A stretch of DNA of 33,028 bases. It comes from Thermoplasmata archaeon (GTDB lineage: Archaea > Thermoplasmatota > Thermoplasmata > Thermoplasmatales > Thermoplasmataceae). Positions 1-8,496 of this stretch are shown in pieces. The stretch is taken from the NCBI GenBank assembly GCA_021845325.1, contig JAKBRR010000001.1, positions 1 to 33,028 of the forward strand. The letters run 5' to 3'. The first letter of the stretch is position 1. Every line of letters begins with the position of its first letter. Position numbers and translations under genes: made by a program. The notes under the pieces are model-generated. The model saw only the letters and a program-made list of their open reading frames with translations. It had not been told where the DNA came from and did not search any database.

Positions 1-1
1 A

Positions 2-784
2 GTTGAGGAGATTGGAAAAACACTCGGCATCTTGGAACTTATGGACAGGAAGCCTGGGGAAATATCTGGTGGACAGAAGCAGAGGGTGGCCCTTGCAAGA
101 TCTCTGGTAAGAGAACCAAGTTTGTTTTTAATGGATGAACCTCTGAGCAATCTGGATGCTAAACTCAGGGGACAGATGAGGGTGGAATTGAAGAGGCTTC
201 AGAGAGAATTCAACACAACAACCGTGTATGTAACCCATGATCAGGTAGAGGCAACAACACTCGCAGACAGGGCATGCCTCATGAATGGAGGAAAGATAGT
301 GCAGATGGGAAATCCAAATGATCTATACACATTACCTGTGAATACGTTCTCCGCAACTTTCCTTGGAGATCCAGCGATGAATATGATTCCCGGGGAGATC
401 ACTGTGAAGGATGGAAAAACATACCTGAAGCTTGAAGATTTCACGGTAGAAATGCCTGATATACATACGGAAAGGGAGACTCCCAGGGACGTCATGGTCG
501 GGATGAGGCCTGAGGATGTGCAGCTTGGTGATGATGGTATCGCTGTAGAATTGAACCTGATTCAGAATCTGGGAAAGAGTATATATGAATATTTCAAAAC
601 ACAGCACGGTGACAACATAGTAAGGCAAGATGTTGTAAGTTCAAAGCTTGCACTGGGTGACAGATCCATGGTCGTAATCGATCCAAAATCCATATACCTG
701 TTTGAGACAAATACTGGCAGCCTCATATATAAATATGGGAGGAAGAAATATCAGGAAGAGGATATGCCAAAGGCAGTCAGCTGA
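2..784 (+). CDS. Sugar ABC transporter ATP-binding protein, MalK/UgpC-like (5' truncated by window edge)
   Basis: ATPase subunit that would power a sugar importer at the inner face of the membrane. The reading frame is open from base 2, so the gene begins outside the window and the Walker A motif is missing. Of the 260 visible residues, the ABC signature ISGGQ is at 21-25, Walker B with its catalytic glutamate (LFLMDEP) at 41-47, the D-loop SNLD just after, and the H-loop histidine (THDQ) at 79. From about residue 125 the sequence turns into a beta-rich C-terminal region, as expected of the TOBE domains that MalK/UgpC-type ATPases carry. Family members are about 360 residues, so roughly 110 are missing. 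It converges on a GH13 enzyme and lies near a GH31 enzyme and a TrmB regulator, which supports import of malto-oligosaccharides or a similar sugar. The exact substrate cannot be read from the sequence. Confidence 0.9.
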   Translation, partial: VEEIGKTLGILELMDRKPGEISGGQKQRVALARSLVREPSLFLMDEPLSNLDAKLRGQMRVELKRLQREFNTTTVYVTHDQVEATTLADRACLMNGGKIVQMGNPNDLYTLPVNTFSATFLGDPAMNMIPGEITVKDGKTYLKLEDFTVEMPDIHTERETPRDVMVGMRPEDVQLGDDGIAVELNLIQNLGKSIYEYFKTQHGDNIVRQDVVSSKLALGDRSMVVIDPKSIYLFETNTGSLIYKYGRKKYQEEDMPKAVS

Positions 785-845
785 ACCCTGTGGCACCAAT
801 CTATTCTGTTTAAACTATATATTGTGATAGCGTCTTTACAAATTT

Positions 846-2696
846 TTAATGAATCTGAATCGAAAATTCTTCAGTGCCAATAACCTTAAAAACTGTATTA
901 TTTGAAATTTTATTCTTATTTTCTGGTAAGTTAACCTTATTATGACTAAGGTTCAGTTTCATTTCTATTTTCTGATCTATTGAATATTTTACAATCCTCA
1001 CGAGCCCATTTCTTTCCCTGCTGAATCTTATTATTCCGTTATAGGCAGCAGGGTTTCCCCTTCTTAATCTTATAAGATCTCTAAATCTTAGATTAAAATC
1101 ATTTCCCACTCTTTCCCATTTCATTGTTCGTCTGCAATCCGGATCTGGGCCACCTTCCATGGATAGTTCATCACCGTAATATATACTGGGCATTCCATCC
1201 ATTATCAATGTTATCGCATAGGATGCAATAGCAAGTTTCTCGCTTCCAAGCATTGTTCTTATTCTGGGTGTATCATGAGAATCCACAATATTCATCATTT
1301 TCTCGTATACGTCATCTCCAAGTATGAATCTCATATTCAGGAGTTCACTATTCATCCTTCCTGGACTAATCTCCTTCTTCATCAATGAGATGATCAATTT
1401 TCTTAATTGGTAGTTCATGGATGATGTGTATAATCCTTCGCGGAAAAATATATCAGAAATGCACCACACCTCAGCAATATGACCAATTTCAGGGAATTTC
1501 TCTCTGAATTTTCTGAATATTTCCCCAATGCTATCAAGATTTATTGAGTCAGCCACATCATATCTTAGAAATGAAACATTCAATTTTTCAGCATAGAATT
1601 CCATCACATCAAGCATAAATTTCTTTACCAGTTCATTTCTATGATTCAGCTTGGGCATACCCCCATTATCGAGAAAGGATTCATAGAGTGCATCTGTTTT
1701 TCCATCCTTAACAGTCCATCTTATCCTCATTCCCTCCTCTGTATCTTTTATGAATTTGTACCAGCTCTTATGGTGAGGGAGCTTCTCCTTTAACTCCTTC
1801 ACAAACTGCGGGAAATATATGGATGTGTGGTTGAAAACCATATCGAGGATCATTGAAATGCCATTTTCTTGTAGTTCTCCTGACATGCTGATCAGCTGAT
1901 CCAAAGTTCCAAATCGCTGATCTATGGCAAAATAATCATCTATATCGTACCGGTGATTGCTTATGGATTTGTAGAAGGGTGTGAGGTAAAGATGTTCCAC
2001 ACCGAGATCTCTCAGATATGGAATCTTCTCAATAATCCCCTCTATATTGCCTCCAAAGAATGAATCTCTTGATGGTGGTTCACCCCATTTTGCGAGTTTG
2101 GAATCAGGCGAACCCTTCCTGTTGAATCTATCTGGAAAAATCTGGTATATAACACCTGGTGTTCTCGATGGTTCATCAATGTCAGGTGGAGCAAATGGGC
2201 CATATTTATTTCCTATTTCATCTTTAAAAACATAACTTCCATTACTTTTGCTTACAAATTCAAAGAGATTATAGTCTGAAGACCTGTACTTGAAATCGCT
2301 CTTTTCCTTCCTGTTTCTTTCCTGTTCAATTTTTACATTTTTAATCTCAGGGGGTGTTACGCATCTTATTACAAAAAATCCTCCATTTCTGGAAAAGAAA
2401 CGGGAAGATTCTGGATCGTGAAAAAAGAATTCCTGCTTTACATGCAGAGTTATTGGTTTTTTAATTCGTTCTCTGTGTTCATTGAAAAGATTGTACTGGT
2501 TTACAGAATAATAATAATTATATGTTCCAGGAAGAAGACCTAAAAGTATTTCCCACTGTTTGCCGTCTGCAGATTTCAGCAGTTCAATACTTCCGTCACC
2601 ATTACAGTTGAAACTACCCTTCAGATAGCATGATTCATCCCCATCCTCAAAAGGGATTGAAAAGACGATCTGCTTCTTAAATCCACTTTTATTCAT
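846..2696 (-). CDS. GH13 alpha-amylase family enzyme (neopullulanase / cyclomaltodextrinase / maltogenic amylase-like)
   Basis: Glycoside hydrolase, 616 residues, expected to cleave alpha-1,4 (possibly alpha-1,6) links in malto-oligosaccharides. No signal peptide is visible, so it probably acts in the cytoplasm. Residues 1-125 look like an N-terminal beta-sandwich carbohydrate-binding domain. The barrel starts near PGVIYQIFPDRF (180-191). Conserved GH13 regions are present: DMVFNH (285-290), FLRYDVADS with nucleophile D380, AEVW with acid/base E409, and VDSHDT with H474 and D475. The N-terminal domain and the IYQIFPDRF start resemble the neopullulanase subgroup; the exact specificity is inferred. 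Its ATG overlaps the last 8 bases of the upstream GH31 gene, so the two are translationally coupled and share a promoter. It converges on the ABC ATPase gene with a 61-base gap. Confidence 0.93.
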   Translation of the reverse strand: MNKSGFKKQIVFSIPFEDGDESCYLKGSFNCNGDGSIELLKSADGKQWEILLGLLPGTYNYYYSVNQYNLFNEHRERIKKPITLHVKQEFFFHDPESSRFFSRNGGFFVIRCVTPPEIKNVKIEQERNRKEKSDFKYRSSDYNLFEFVSKSNGSYVFKDEIGNKYGPFAPPDIDEPSRTPGVIYQIFPDRFNRKGSPDSKLAKWGEPPSRDSFFGGNIEGIIEKIPYLRDLGVEHLYLTPFYKSISNHRYDIDDYFAIDQRFGTLDQLISMSGELQENGISMILDMVFNHTSIYFPQFVKELKEKLPHHKSWYKFIKDTEEGMRIRWTVKDGKTDALYESFLDNGGMPKLNHRNELVKKFMLDVMEFYAEKLNVSFLRYDVADSINLDSIGEIFRKFREKFPEIGHIAEVWCISDIFFREGLYTSSMNYQLRKLIISLMKKEISPGRMNSELLNMRFILGDDVYEKMMNIVDSHDTPRIRTMLGSEKLAIASYAITLIMDGMPSIYYGDELSMEGGPDPDCRRTMKWERVGNDFNLRFRDLIRLRRGNPAAYNGIIRFSRERNGLVRIVKYSIDQKIEMKLNLSHNKVNLPENKNKISNNTVFKVIGTEEFSIQIH

Positions 2697-4593
2697 GATC
2701 CTTAGTTTTCATGCCCTTTATATTTTTTACCTTCAATCCTTCTGGCTTAACAACTACCTTTCCAGATTCAGATGTGATTTCATATTCTTTTTCATTGAAG
2801 TATACACTGAATTTGCCATCGCCAGTAACCATTGCCTCTCCCCTGAAGATGAAACATGAATTTTGTCTCACGTATATGGGATAGTTATTCTCCGTTTTGA
2901 AATAGCAGTTGCCTTCCATCATTATCTCCTTCTCAAAATCGTACCATATTCCATCCGGAAGGTATACAGTTCTTTCTGTAGCATTCTCATATATTTGGGG
3001 CGCATATATGATATTATCACCAAGATAGTATTCATCTTCGATGAAGAAACTTTCATTATCCTTGAAGTTCTGGAATGCCACTGGTGACACTGTAGGTGTA
3101 CCGGATTTGTGTGACTGATAGATCACATTGTATATCTGATCAAGGAAGTCGTATCTAAGGTGTACACTTGTTTCAATATCACTCTTTGCCCTGTTTGATA
3201 AGAGGAATACCTCCTGGTCATTGCCATCCATAGACTTATGGTTCCTGTATAATGGGAAGAGCAGGGCCATCCTGTAATAGGCGGCAATGAGGTCAGGAGT
3301 GCTGCTTCCGAAGAAACCTCCCAGATCGCACCCTACGACTGCTACACCAGATATGGCTAAACCTGTAACTATGGAAATCTGCAACTTCACATCATCCCAT
3401 GTCGAGAGGTTGTCCCCTGTCCAGATAGCTGCATATTTCTGTATGCCTGAGTATCCTGATCTGCTCAGGATGAATGGCTGTTTTCCAGTATCTTCCATTG
3501 CTTCATAAGTTGCCCTGGATTGAAGATATGGATATGCATTTCTGACCTTTTCATGAGATATCATCTTGCCGTTATCAAGCCTGTGGAGCGATTTAGGATC
3601 GAACATATGATCCTCTGTTAAGATTGTTGGTTCATTCATGTCGAGCCAGATTCCGTCCACGCCCTGCTTCATCCATGATCTAACTTCATCCTTCCAGAAA
3701 TTCTGCCCATTCTTATTTATAAAATCAGGGAAAACTGATTTTCCCGGCCACATCTTATCTGTATAAATATCCCTGTTGCTATCCTCAACGTATGATCCCA
3801 GGCCTCTTTTGAAAACATCGTAATTTTGCTCTGCCTTTATGGAAGGATCAACAATGGGTATGACCTTTACACCCATATCATGTATTCTCTTGATAAAATC
3901 CGAGCCATCTCCGAAACGCTCGTTATTCCATGTGAACAGCTTGTAATCCTCCATATAGTGAATATCCAGATATATAGATTCAACGGGAAGGAATTCCCTG
4001 TACCTTTTGACCACTTCAACCGCCACATCTGAAGGATAATATGTATATCTTGAAATTGCGTGGCCAATGGCCCATTTAGGTGGCATAAACGTCTTTCCTG
4101 TAAGGGTTGAATATGATTTCAATATTTCATTTGTGGAATTTCCAGTGAAAATGAAGAATTCAACAGAATCGGATTTTACAGTGATTTTAGTCTTGTTGTA
4201 TACCTCAACACCGAAATCAAATATGACCTCTCCCGGATAATTTATGAATATGCCCACGGGCTTTCCGTCAACAACCTGAAAATAGAAAGGTATGGAAATG
4301 TAAAGTGGATCATTGTTCCTTCCGTATCCTCCCGGGTCTCTATTCTTTGATATAAGTCTCTTCCTCTTTCTATCCATGCCAACTGCCCTTTCTCCCAGTC
4401 CGAGTATGTGGGCATTCAGTGGAAGGGGAAGCAAAAGAAGCAGTTCACCTTGATTTTCTTTGATTTCAATGCCAAAATCCTTCAGATTATTATCTGATGA
4501 AATTTCTGATTCGCCATTGAAAGAAACAAGCGGTTCATTTTTATTTACATTATACCTGAAATAAGCGCTGTTTGACCAGCATTTAATATCCAT
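2689..4593 (-). CDS. GH31 alpha-glucosidase
   Basis: Family 31 glycoside hydrolase, 634 residues, predicted to release glucose from the non-reducing end of alpha-glucosides; cytoplasmic, as no signal peptide is seen. The N-terminal beta domain (about 1-165) is followed by the barrel. The family motif WLDMNEP is at 316-322 with nucleophile D318, and the acid/base D394 lies in WTGDNLSTWDD (391-401). The substrate loop HAISRYTYY (178-186) and YLDIHYM (208-214) also fit the family. It is the first gene of a two-gene unit with the GH13 enzyme and has a TATA-like box 22-30 bases before the ATG, so its message is probably leaderless. A xylosidase or sulfoquinovosidase cannot be ruled out from motifs alone, but the partner amylase favours alpha-glucosidase. 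Confidence 0.93.
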   Translation of the reverse strand: MDIKCWSNSAYFRYNVNKNEPLVSFNGESEISSDNNLKDFGIEIKENQGELLLLLPLPLNAHILGLGERAVGMDRKRKRLISKNRDPGGYGRNNDPLYISIPFYFQVVDGKPVGIFINYPGEVIFDFGVEVYNKTKITVKSDSVEFFIFTGNSTNEILKSYSTLTGKTFMPPKWAIGHAISRYTYYPSDVAVEVVKRYREFLPVESIYLDIHYMEDYKLFTWNNERFGDGSDFIKRIHDMGVKVIPIVDPSIKAEQNYDVFKRGLGSYVEDSNRDIYTDKMWPGKSVFPDFINKNGQNFWKDEVRSWMKQGVDGIWLDMNEPTILTEDHMFDPKSLHRLDNGKMISHEKVRNAYPYLQSRATYEAMEDTGKQPFILSRSGYSGIQKYAAIWTGDNLSTWDDVKLQISIVTGLAISGVAVVGCDLGGFFGSSTPDLIAAYYRMALLFPLYRNHKSMDGNDQEVFLLSNRAKSDIETSVHLRYDFLDQIYNVIYQSHKSGTPTVSPVAFQNFKDNESFFIEDEYYLGDNIIYAPQIYENATERTVYLPDGIWYDFEKEIMMEGNCYFKTENNYPIYVRQNSCFIFRGEAMVTGDGKFSVYFNEKEYEITSESGKVVVKPEGLKVKNIKGMKTKDHE

Positions 4594-4840
4594 TAAAGGT
4601 TAAGTCATATTGGGGATATAATTCTTTTTAAAACTTTAATCAATATCATTACAAAGTGCGCAAAAATGCATTCTTATAATACAAATATATATAATATAAT
4701 AATAATTTATATTAAGTAAAACAGACAACTCAAAGTAGTATTATTATAACAGTTTTCACAAAATTATTAAAATCATGAACGAGTAGGTGCTAATTTATGG
4801 ATGATAATTTTCTTTAAGAAACAAAAAAATTTGAAATTCA
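4594..4840 (-). promoter_or_regulatory. Promoter region of the GH31-GH13 operon
   Basis: Very AT-rich 247-base gap between the TrmB stop and the GH31 start. On the minus strand, a TATA-like GATATAATT complement at 4615-4623 lies 22-30 bases before the GH31 ATG (4593), the usual archaeal distance for a leaderless transcript. I see no convincing long inverted repeat to name as a TrmB operator. No gene is seen in this gap. Confidence 0.5.
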
Positions 4841-5845
4841 TCAGCTCAGTATTTCTATTTTCTTCATGGCAATGTCCTCTTCCCTAGCAGTTTTTCCACC
4901 CACAGAGTATATCTTCTTTCCAGTTTGTATATAGATTGAATGCTTAAGGCCATTTACTATCTCCACCCTATCGATAATGCCATTTATGGTTATCTCCTTT
5001 CCATTTCTCCATCCACTGAGCCGGCACCTTATCCCATCTGATACCTTGTAAGTCATATTCAGTGCATCACAAAGAAGCCAAGTAGTTCTGAATGTGTGTT
5101 TTGAAAGGTTATGGGGTGCTGAATAGATACTGGATGGTTCCCAAATTGTATGATAAAAGAAGTATCCTGTTATGTGAATTATTTCATCCTCTTCATTCAG
5201 CAGTGCATAATCCTTCATTTCCATTGTCTTGCCGATACTGATTATAGCCATTGACCTGTCTGTTATGAGCACTTCCGAAGTCAACCCAGATCTTACCTTT
5301 ATTATGGCACCTTTGAAATCATCTAGTAGCTTTTTGTCGGGTTCCGGAAAGATAACTATTGCTACGGTAACTCCCCTTGAAATTGCATTTATGAGGTTTT
5401 CTCGCATTCTTATGAGCCTTGTCTTGCTGCATGATATTATAATCTCGTCCCTCGCACTGTCGATTCTTTTTCTCATCTCATTTACGATTACCCTTTCTGT
5501 CTCCATGAGCCACAGGTATGGCTTAGAACTGGATTTGGCAGTTTTTGTTTTTTGTACTATCTTCTTGATTCTTCCAATTCCGGTGCTCAGTTCTTTCACC
5601 CTCATGCCAAGAGATGCCTCAATGTCCCTCGCCCTGTACATCTTTTTCTTCCCGGGGCTTTCATCAACCATACCCTTTTCCTTTAATTTTCCAAGAACAT
5701 CGTAAACCCTTGGTTGTGGTATGCCCGATATGGAGACTATTTCTCCAGGGGTGAGCGAATCGTTAACAAGTAAAGATTCCATTACTCTGGCCTCATAGTC
5801 AGTGAGGCCAAAATCCTTCAGTATGTCAAAAAGTTCTGAGCTCAT
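4841..5845 (-). CDS. TrmB-family sugar-responsive transcriptional regulator
   Basis: DNA-binding regulator of sugar transport and use, 334 residues. Residues 1-75 form a winged helix-turn-helix of TrmB type (DFGLTDYEARV at 11-21, then PGEIVSISGIPQPRVYDVLGK), followed by a short helical linker. From about residue 110 comes the TrmB effector-binding region (LWLMETERVI..., then EIIISCSKTRL). TrmB proteins typically bind maltose, glucose or trehalose and repress or activate sugar ABC transporters and amylases. The gene lies next to exactly such genes, so these are its probable targets. The frame also opens with a TTG at 5863, but a TATA-like element at 5876-5883 would put the transcription start near 5850, so the ATG at 5845 is preferred. 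It is transcribed divergently from the cas operon. Confidence 0.88.
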   Translation of the reverse strand: MSSELFDILKDFGLTDYEARVMESLLVNDSLTPGEIVSISGIPQPRVYDVLGKLKEKGMVDESPGKKKMYRARDIEASLGMRVKELSTGIGRIKKIVQKTKTAKSSSKPYLWLMETERVIVNEMRKRIDSARDEIIISCSKTRLIRMRENLINAISRGVTVAIVIFPEPDKKLLDDFKGAIIKVRSGLTSEVLITDRSMAIISIGKTMEMKDYALLNEEDEIIHITGYFFYHTIWEPSSIYSAPHNLSKHTFRTTWLLCDALNMTYKVSDGIRCRLSGWRNGKEITINGIIDRVEIVNGLKHSIYIQTGKKIYSVGGKTAREEDIAMKKIEILS

Positions 5846-5860
5846 GGAAATATCCAATAT

Positions 5861-5883
5861 CAATGCATTGGTGCGTATTTAAT
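5861..5883 (-). promoter_or_regulatory. TrmB promoter with palindrome CAATGCATTG
   Basis: On the minus strand a TATA-like TTAAATAC (5876-5883) lies 31-38 bases before the ATG at 5845. Between them is a perfect 10-base palindrome, CAATGCATTG (5861-5870), placed where a repressor would block transcription start. An autoregulatory operator is possible but inferred only from position. Confidence 0.35.
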
Positions 5884-5974
5884 GTTTCATCTTGAACTTC
5901 ACGCTTGAAGTAATAGATTTAATAAAATCCAAGTTCTATGTGTTAGATATTTGTAACAGTGCTCTGTAAAAAAC

Positions 5975-5982
5975 TAAATATA
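5975..5982 (+). promoter_or_regulatory. TATA box of the cas operon
   Basis: TAAATATA, preceded by an A-rich run that could serve as a BRE, sits 25-32 bases before the ATG at 6007. This spacing implies a leaderless cas3 message and argues against the in-frame GTG at 5959, which lies upstream of the box. Confidence 0.5.
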
Positions 5983-6006
5983 CAGTACAGTTTATCAGTC
6001 TTTATC

Positions 6007-8496
6007 ATGGATTATAATTTAAACGAATCGTATGAAGCCTTTTTTCAGAGAGCAACTGGACAACAACCATATCCATATCAGTCCAATTTTGCTAAAAGTA
6101 AAAACTTATATCAGTGGATCAACATTCCAACAGGTCTTGGAAAGACTGCTAACATAATAATAGGATGGGTTTGGAGGAGGTTTTATAAGATAGATGATTT
6201 AAGAAATGCTACCCCTAGGAGGTTAGTTTACGTTCTTCCCATGAGGGTTATAGTAGAGCAAACAAGAGATAGTGCATTATTATGGTTAAACCATTTAGGT
6301 CTTCTTTCTGGAGATTTAGAGTTGGACAAAATTAATCCGTCAAAGATAATTAAATATACCCCAGATTTTAAGGAAAAAGAGAAAATTTCTGTAGTTACCC
6401 TAATGGGAGGAGAAGAAAGCACTCCATGGGATATTTATCCAGAAAATAATATGATAATAGTAGGAACACAGGATATGCTACTGTCTAGAGCACTGAACAG
6501 GGGATATGGAATAAGCAGATATAGATGGCCAATTCAGTTTGGATTATTGAATAATGACTCTCTGTGGGTATTAGACGAAATTCAACTAATGGGTTCGGGA
6601 TTAACTACAAGCATTCAGCTAGATTCTCATAGAAATTATTTTGGAACGATTAAGGAAGCGTACTCAATATGGATGAGTGCAACCTTAAACAAGCAATGGT
6701 TTTATACCGTCGACTTTAAAGGAACTATTGCAGATGAAGAGATATTAACGTTATCAGAGCATGACAAAGAAAATACAAAAATAAATAAAATAATAAATTC
6801 GTATAAGAGAGTAACAGCTTCAAAAAATAATACATCAAAAAGTTATGAACTTGCAATTGAAATAGTTGAAAATCACAAGACAGACTCCAGAACTATTGTA
6901 ATAGTCAACACTGTGGAAAGGGCCAAAACTTTATTTCAAGACGTTCAGAAGGTATTATCCAGATCAAATAAGGAAGAGCACACAAAGATACCTGAAATTT
7001 TGCTTTTACACTCGCAATTTAGACCTATTGATAAGGAGAAAATCATTCAAAGGTTAGTAAATGATAGCGAAAGTAAGGACAGTATAATAATAACAACTCA
7101 GGTAATTGAAGCAGGAGTTGATATTTCCTGCAGAACCCTGTTCACAGAAATTGCTCCAATGCAATCACTTGTACAGAGATTTGGAAGATGTAACCGTTCG
7201 GGAGAATATGATCAATCAGATATTTTCTGGATTGATCCAGTTGATAAAAAAGGTAAAACTACATCAGTCCCATATGAAGCATTAGAGATAGAGAAATCCA
7301 GAAAATTTCTTATGCAGATCGAAGGGGAACATTTCTCATTATCAAGTATTAACGGTAAGGATTTTGATATTAAAAACGATGGATCGCTTAGAAGAAAAGA
7401 TATTTTGGAATTATTTGATACATCACCCGATCTAACGGATTATGATATAGATATCTCAAGATTTGTAAGAAATTCAGACGAAAGGCATGTTTCAGTTTTC
7501 TGGCGTGATTTAGATCAAGAAAATTTAAAAAAGGAGAATTTACCGGAAAGGGATGAACTTTGCCCTGTGCCACTAAATGAGATATATGATCTATTGAAAA
7601 ATTCTAAAGATGAAATATTGTATAAATGGGATTGGATAAATGGAGAATGGAACATGCTTAGGTTGGGAGAAAGGCTATATCATGGTCAAATAGTGATGCT
7701 AGACTCAAAAAAGGGGCATTATTCCGAGGTGATTGGCTGGTCTCTAAAGTATAAAAATGAGGTTCTGGTTGTTGCACAAAATCAAAGTTCTGGAAGCATA
7801 AAAGAAACCTGTAGCTTTAGTGATGACATTCCATCCCAATTTCCGTGGAAGTCCATTTATAAGCATACTGAAGAAGTAGTCAATAAATGTATTGATATAG
7901 TAAATGTTATAGGCATTCCTCAGAATTCGAAAAACTTTGAGGATGCTCTTCTAAAAGGAGCCCTATGGCATGATGCAGGTAAGGGACATCCGGCATTTCA
8001 ATCAAAAATTAATAAACTTGAAGGGGTTCCAAAAGAGGTCGACGAGAACCAGATAGCAAAAGCTCCATATGATAAATGGATAAATCATCCAAAAGGCGGA
8101 AGAAAGTACTTCCGTCATGAGTTAGCATCAGCATTAATAGCATTTCAAAGTGAAGTTGAGCCCATTGCGATTTTTCTTGCACTGTCTCATCACGGAAAAA
8201 TAAGGACATCTATCAGGTCTATGCCAGGAGAAGTAGTACCTAATGATGAGAAAATAAGATTTGCAAAGGGTGTATGGGACGGTGATGTAATTAAAAAGGT
8301 AAATCTGCCCAATGTTATAAAAGAAAATGTTATTCTAAATCTGGATTTAATGGAACTGGGTTCAAAATCTTCTCACGAGAGCTGGGTACAGACCGTTTTA
8401 AATATGGTTAAAGACAAGGAAATAGGCATTTTTAGGTTAGCTTATTTAGAATCTTTATTGAGGGCTGCAGATCAAAGAGCAAGTGGTGGTTTATAA
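6007..8496 (+). CDS. cas3: CRISPR-associated helicase-nuclease Cas3 with C-terminal HD domain (type I-G)
   Basis: Recruited by the crRNA-guided complex to unwind and cut target DNA. 829 residues. The superfamily 2 helicase comes first: Walker A IPTGLGKT (40-47), Walker B VLDEIQ (188-193, in place of the common DEVQ or DEAH), SAT (224-226), and motif VI QRFGRCNRSGE (390-400). The HD nuclease follows at the C-terminus: H620 in YKHTEEV, the HD pair in LWHDAGKG (H655, D656), H704 in FRHELAS, and HH at 728-729. This helicase-then-HD order is the reverse of most Cas3 proteins and, to my knowledge, is typical of subtype I-G/I-U. The ATG at 6007 is chosen over a GTG at 5959 because of the TATA box position. 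Its stop overlaps the next ATG by one base (TAATG). Confidence 0.95.
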   Translation: MDYNLNESYEAFFQRATGQQPYPYQSNFAKSKNLYQWINIPTGLGKTANIIIGWVWRRFYKIDDLRNATPRRLVYVLPMRVIVEQTRDSALLWLNHLGLLSGDLELDKINPSKIIKYTPDFKEKEKISVVTLMGGEESTPWDIYPENNMIIVGTQDMLLSRALNRGYGISRYRWPIQFGLLNNDSLWVLDEIQLMGSGLTTSIQLDSHRNYFGTIKEAYSIWMSATLNKQWFYTVDFKGTIADEEILTLSEHDKENTKINKIINSYKRVTASKNNTSKSYELAIEIVENHKTDSRTIVIVNTVERAKTLFQDVQKVLSRSNKEEHTKIPEILLLHSQFRPIDKEKIIQRLVNDSESKDSIIITTQVIEAGVDISCRTLFTEIAPMQSLVQRFGRCNRSGEYDQSDIFWIDPVDKKGKTTSVPYEALEIEKSRKFLMQIEGEHFSLSSINGKDFDIKNDGSLRRKDILELFDTSPDLTDYDIDISRFVRNSDERHVSVFWRDLDQENLKKENLPERDELCPVPLNEIYDLLKNSKDEILYKWDWINGEWNMLRLGERLYHGQIVMLDSKKGHYSEVIGWSLKYKNEVLVVAQNQSSGSIKETCSFSDDIPSQFPWKSIYKHTEEVVNKCIDIVNVIGIPQNSKNFEDALLKGALWHDAGKGHPAFQSKINKLEGVPKEVDENQIAKAPYDKWINHPKGGRKYFRHELASALIAFQSEVEPIAIFLALSHHGKIRTSIRSMPGEVVPNDEKIRFAKGVWDGDVIKKVNLPNVIKENVILNLDLMELGSKSSHESWVQTVLNMVKDKEIGIFRLAYLESLLRAADQRASGGL

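Noticed and set aside
5959..6006. GTG start for cas3, adding 16 residues
   Set aside because: It lies upstream of the probable TATA box; the ATG at 6007 fits a leaderless start and the protein family.
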